Below, piece by piece: positions 61,372-64,000 of a stretch of 64,000 nucleotides of DNA. This DNA comes from Hofstenia miamia. Its lineage: Eukaryota; Xenacoelomorpha; Acoela; Hofsteniidae. Under the pieces are notes generated by a model. The model was not told where the DNA came from and ran no database searches. It saw only the letters and a program-made list of their open reading frames with translations. The translations under genes and the position numbers were made by a program. Position 1 is the stretch's first letter. Every line of letters begins with the position of its first letter. The DNA is taken from contig CABFPE010000033.1 of NCBI GenBank assembly GCA_900660155.1, positions 220,705 through 284,704 on the forward strand. The letters are read 5' to 3'.

Positions 61372-61727
61372 TCAGTTAGTAGCCTTGGTTGGTGAAAGCT
61401 GTAGAGAGGCGCAACCCTCTCATGAAGCTCGGCCTTCGGCTTCACTCCTGCTGATCAGACTCAACACAGATCAGCACTCTGCGTGCCAGGGGTCGCCAGA
61501 GGTCAAGCATGATACAAGATCCGGCCCTAGCGGGTACACTTCCAGGGGAAGAGTCACGGACTTGATCTGTTGACACGGACTCTTCAGTCTGTTGACTGGT
61601 AGAGTAACCCCGATCACTAAATCTTTTAAATCTGTGAAAAACTAAAATTGCGAATTAAAAAAACCCAAGAGATTTCAACAAATATGTGCATCAGACTATA
61701 ATTGCTGTCGGCACCCTATTCCCCTAA

Positions 61728-61953
61728 GGCCACGGTTAGTCTAGTGATTGGTTCAAAAGTGATCTGTCACATTTTGATTGAATCGCATGTCTAACAACCC
61801 GAAATAATTAGCAATGTGACGATCACAAAGAAATAGTGCGCGTTCGATTTCCTTGTGATCGTCACATCGCTAATTATCTCGGGTGGTTAGACATGCGATT
61901 CAATCAAAATGTGACAGATCACTTTTGAACCAATCACTAGTCTAACCGTGGCC
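61728..61953. mobile_element. Fold-back MITE, about 103-bp near-perfect arms
   Basis: The left arm at 61728-61830 starts GGCCACGGTTAGTCTAGTGA. The right arm at about 61850-61953 is its inverted copy with only a few mismatches, around a loop of about 20 nt (AATAGTGCGCGTTCGATTT). No ORF and no clear target duplication. The transcript would form a long, almost fully paired hairpin. Confidence 0.85.
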
Positions 61954-63484
61954 AAAAAAATTAAAACATTCGAGCTTGGCCGAAACTAAAATATTAAATC
62001 TGTGAAAACCCAATAAACATTTTGGTTAAATATATTTACTGTAATTTCATTAAAGTCTGTCCAAACATATGCAAGAGACATACATGTCTCTAATTTTATT
62101 GCAAGTGTGTAAACACGATATAAAAAGGTTATTCGAGCGGTCAAGACTGACAATCCGGGTGTTTACACGCGAAATATGCTTTGAAATAATTAGTGAAAAA
62201 TATTTCCCAAGTTCTGTAATCAGGATACAACAGCATTGATATTTACAGGATTAATTATTTCAGGAAAATACAAGAAAGCCTTTCAAATGAAAAAAAGTAG
62301 TTTAAAGAAATGTGTAACGTTATAAACAAATATTTGCAGTTTTCTGAACTATAATCGCGCAATTGATTTATAGACGTTAAGATCTTCGCGGTACATTATT
62401 AAAATTATACATTTTAAAACAAATGAAACGGTTGTTGAGAGAAAGGATACATTCCATAAATTGTTTATATGTATGATAAACTAAAATAATCGCTAAGTCA
62501 ATAAAATTGAAACACCAACTAAGTTTCAAATGCGATAAACGTTATAAATTCAGTTACTGGAAAACTTCCATGATTTATTCGAAGAGAACTTAAATGAAAA
62601 CAATTTACTACGTTCAATTCGTCAAATCCAAATTTCGTCAAAAACTCGCAATATTATTGCAGAGGCCTTAATAAGACAAAAAAGATTTAAGCTGGTATAT
62701 CGGAATTTAACTATTAAGTTTGTTATTGGAGATTAACGATTTGGTTAAATTATTAGAGGAAACGAATTTTTAAATCTTATTTTAAAAGTTAAGCCGCATT
62801 TCACAACTGCCCTAAATAATCATTGTTACAAAGAGGAACATAAGACTGCTTCTGTCCACCATCAAACATAGTGTCACAGATTCCAGCCGGTGAGTCTTTC
62901 CGGAGGCGATAGACATCCCTAAATTGGTGGCAGAAATTAATTTAAATTATCTGTGAAATTACGCAAAGCAGCCTCCTTTGTGGAAACAATCGCATTGCTC
63001 ACAGACGCTATAATTTTTTACAAAAAGTGCGTTAGCCAGTTTAAGGTATCACCGCATGTTTATTGTGGATAATATATATATTTAACCTTCCTAATCCCTC
63101 CGAATTTTATTAATAAAATAATCCGTTTATTTAATAAAACTAACATTTTATAGTAAACGCTTACAACTGATGCTTTCCGTTGATAATTCAAATTGTATTC
63201 TTGTATCCAAGCATTGTTCTCAATTTCAAAACGAGAAGTAATGTGACGCCAAAACATTTATGGCCTTTCTTAAAAATCTAGGTTATGGGAATTGCAGAAA
63301 TTTCAAAACAAGGTGTGTTTTAATCATTCGATAAAATGATTTGCTTAAAAACGTCTAAATGACAATGAGGTTGTTGACTGGTAGCTGAGTTTAACAGAAA
63401 ATGCATCCATCGTAAAAATAAATCCTAAAATACTATGGAGCAATCATAGTTTAAAAACTAATTAAATTTGGATTCTATCAGAGA
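61954..63484. other. AT-rich DNA, nothing recognised
   Basis: No coding or RNA feature supported. A T/A tract lies at 63071-63080. Confidence 0.5.
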
Positions 63485-63794
63485 CAGATTTTCCACGAAC
63501 CGAGCTTCTAAGGAGCCGAGCTCGAGCACTGCATTGGATATACAACGAGCTCAAAAAGAGCCAAGCAAATTTATGGTTGTGCTTTTTAATTTGCTTATGC
63601 AGATGTTTCTTATTTTTTCATTCAATATACCTTTTCTTATAATGTTATTTTAAAATATTTATTAAATAATAGGAAACGCTAAATATAAAATTTTTAAAAA
63701 ATATCGAACTAAAACGAGCCGCATTGAATGGTTCTGAGTGGCAAGCCGAGCCGAGCCGAGCCGAGCCTAAAAAATTCGCCTCGTTGACAATTCA
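63485..63794 (-). mobile_element. CGAGCC-family hAT MITE, copy 3, decayed, reverse orientation
   Basis: The left end is CAGATTTTCCACGAACCGAG. The right end in reverse complement is GAATTGTCAACGAGGCGAA. The interior includes the family's ATTGGATATACAACGAGCTC and TTCATTCAATA blocks in reverse. A run of four GCCGA units lies at about 63744-63767. No target duplication is left. This is the most divergent of three copies. Confidence 0.7.
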
Positions 63795-64000
63795 ATTGTA
63801 ACTTTAAAAGAAAGGTATTTGGACTTCTAATTACATCGTTTATCATTATTGAATAATTTAATATCATGATTTTTATATAATGCTTGCAGTTAGATAACAT
63901 GTTAAACCCTTCTCAAGAATGTACAATGGCTGTAGTGCTAAGGTGCGCTTCAACACTAAGTTTTATGTTGAGTATTCAATCTCAGATAACAAAAGAATTT

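Larger units (their letters stand above)
60765..61612 (+). mobile_element. Short non-autonomous retroelement with a 5' ribozyme and 15-bp target duplication
   Basis: The exact 15-bp direct repeat ATCACTAAATCTTTT flanks the insert at 60750-60764 and 61613-61627. A duplication of this length is typical of target-primed reverse transcription. The insert is clearly richer in G and C than its surroundings, starts GGGAACCCAAGGG with a candidate HDV-like ribozyme, and ends GGTAGAGTAACCCCG without poly(A). 201 nt inside (60969-61169) repeat at 61171-61371 across a single N, so the real length is probably 646 bp. No RT, endonuclease or tRNA-like promoter boxes were recognised. It is best explained as a short internally deleted or SINE-like derivative of a non-LTR retrotransposon. 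The partner LINE is not in this window. Confidence 0.65.

Noticed and set aside
60699-61445. Minus-strand ORFs over the GC-rich insertion
   Set aside because: No domain recognised, and they cross the artefactual duplication. Higher GC content alone lengthens chance ORFs.

Overview
The window is AT-rich, intron-bearing animal nuclear DNA. It has long introns with consensus GT/AG junctions, many (TA)n microsatellites, two runs of Ns inside (TA)n tracts (40001-40172 and 54179-54346) and at least eight single Ns that look like contig joins. The host genes are metazoan: a Yorkie/YAP-type Hippo co-activator and a NOVA/pasilla-type KH-domain splicing regulator. An invertebrate is likely, but the sequence does not let me name the phylum. 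No bacterial gene, rRNA, tRNA or CRISPR array was seen.

Layout. 1-2.9 kb: broken DNA-transposon material, including P-element/THAP9-like transposase pieces, cut by several single-N joins. 5.9-7.0 kb: a hAT-type element with a perfect 8-bp target duplication. 7.3-15.0 kb (+): the 3' part of the YAP gene, comprising a WW-domain exon, a coiled-coil exon, a short exon, a possible 63-nt cassette exon, a degron exon and the terminal exon. Its introns hold a 1.3-kb hAT element and a TA-flanked repeat element. The TEAD-binding start of the gene was not found. 15.7-24.6 kb: several decayed non-LTR (LINE) retrotransposons on both strands. 24.6-29.9 kb: gene-poor, with one fold-back MITE. 32.0-51.1 kb (-): three coding exons of the NOVA gene (KH1 split over two exons, then KH2, linker and KH3 in one long exon), convergent with YAP. 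The NOVA start lies beyond 51.1 kb and was not identified. 51.3-64 kb: intron or upstream DNA packed with small MITEs (hAT, piggyBac and fold-back types).

Assembly caution. Three duplications abut single Ns and probably do not exist in the genome: a 1,296-nt direct copy of the NOVA 3' end (29896-31191 = 31193-32488), a 357-nt-arm perfect palindrome carrying a NOVA exon (41122-41877), and a 201-nt direct copy at 60969-61371.

Most interesting feature. At 60765-61612 a GC-rich insertion is bracketed by an exact 15-bp target duplication. Its first 88 nt fold into the nested double pseudoknot of an HDV-like self-cleaving ribozyme, and the predicted cleavage site falls exactly at the element's 5' boundary. 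After removing the probable assembly duplication it is about 646 bp with no recognisable reverse transcriptase, so it looks like a short non-autonomous retroelement that carries its own 5'-end ribozyme.
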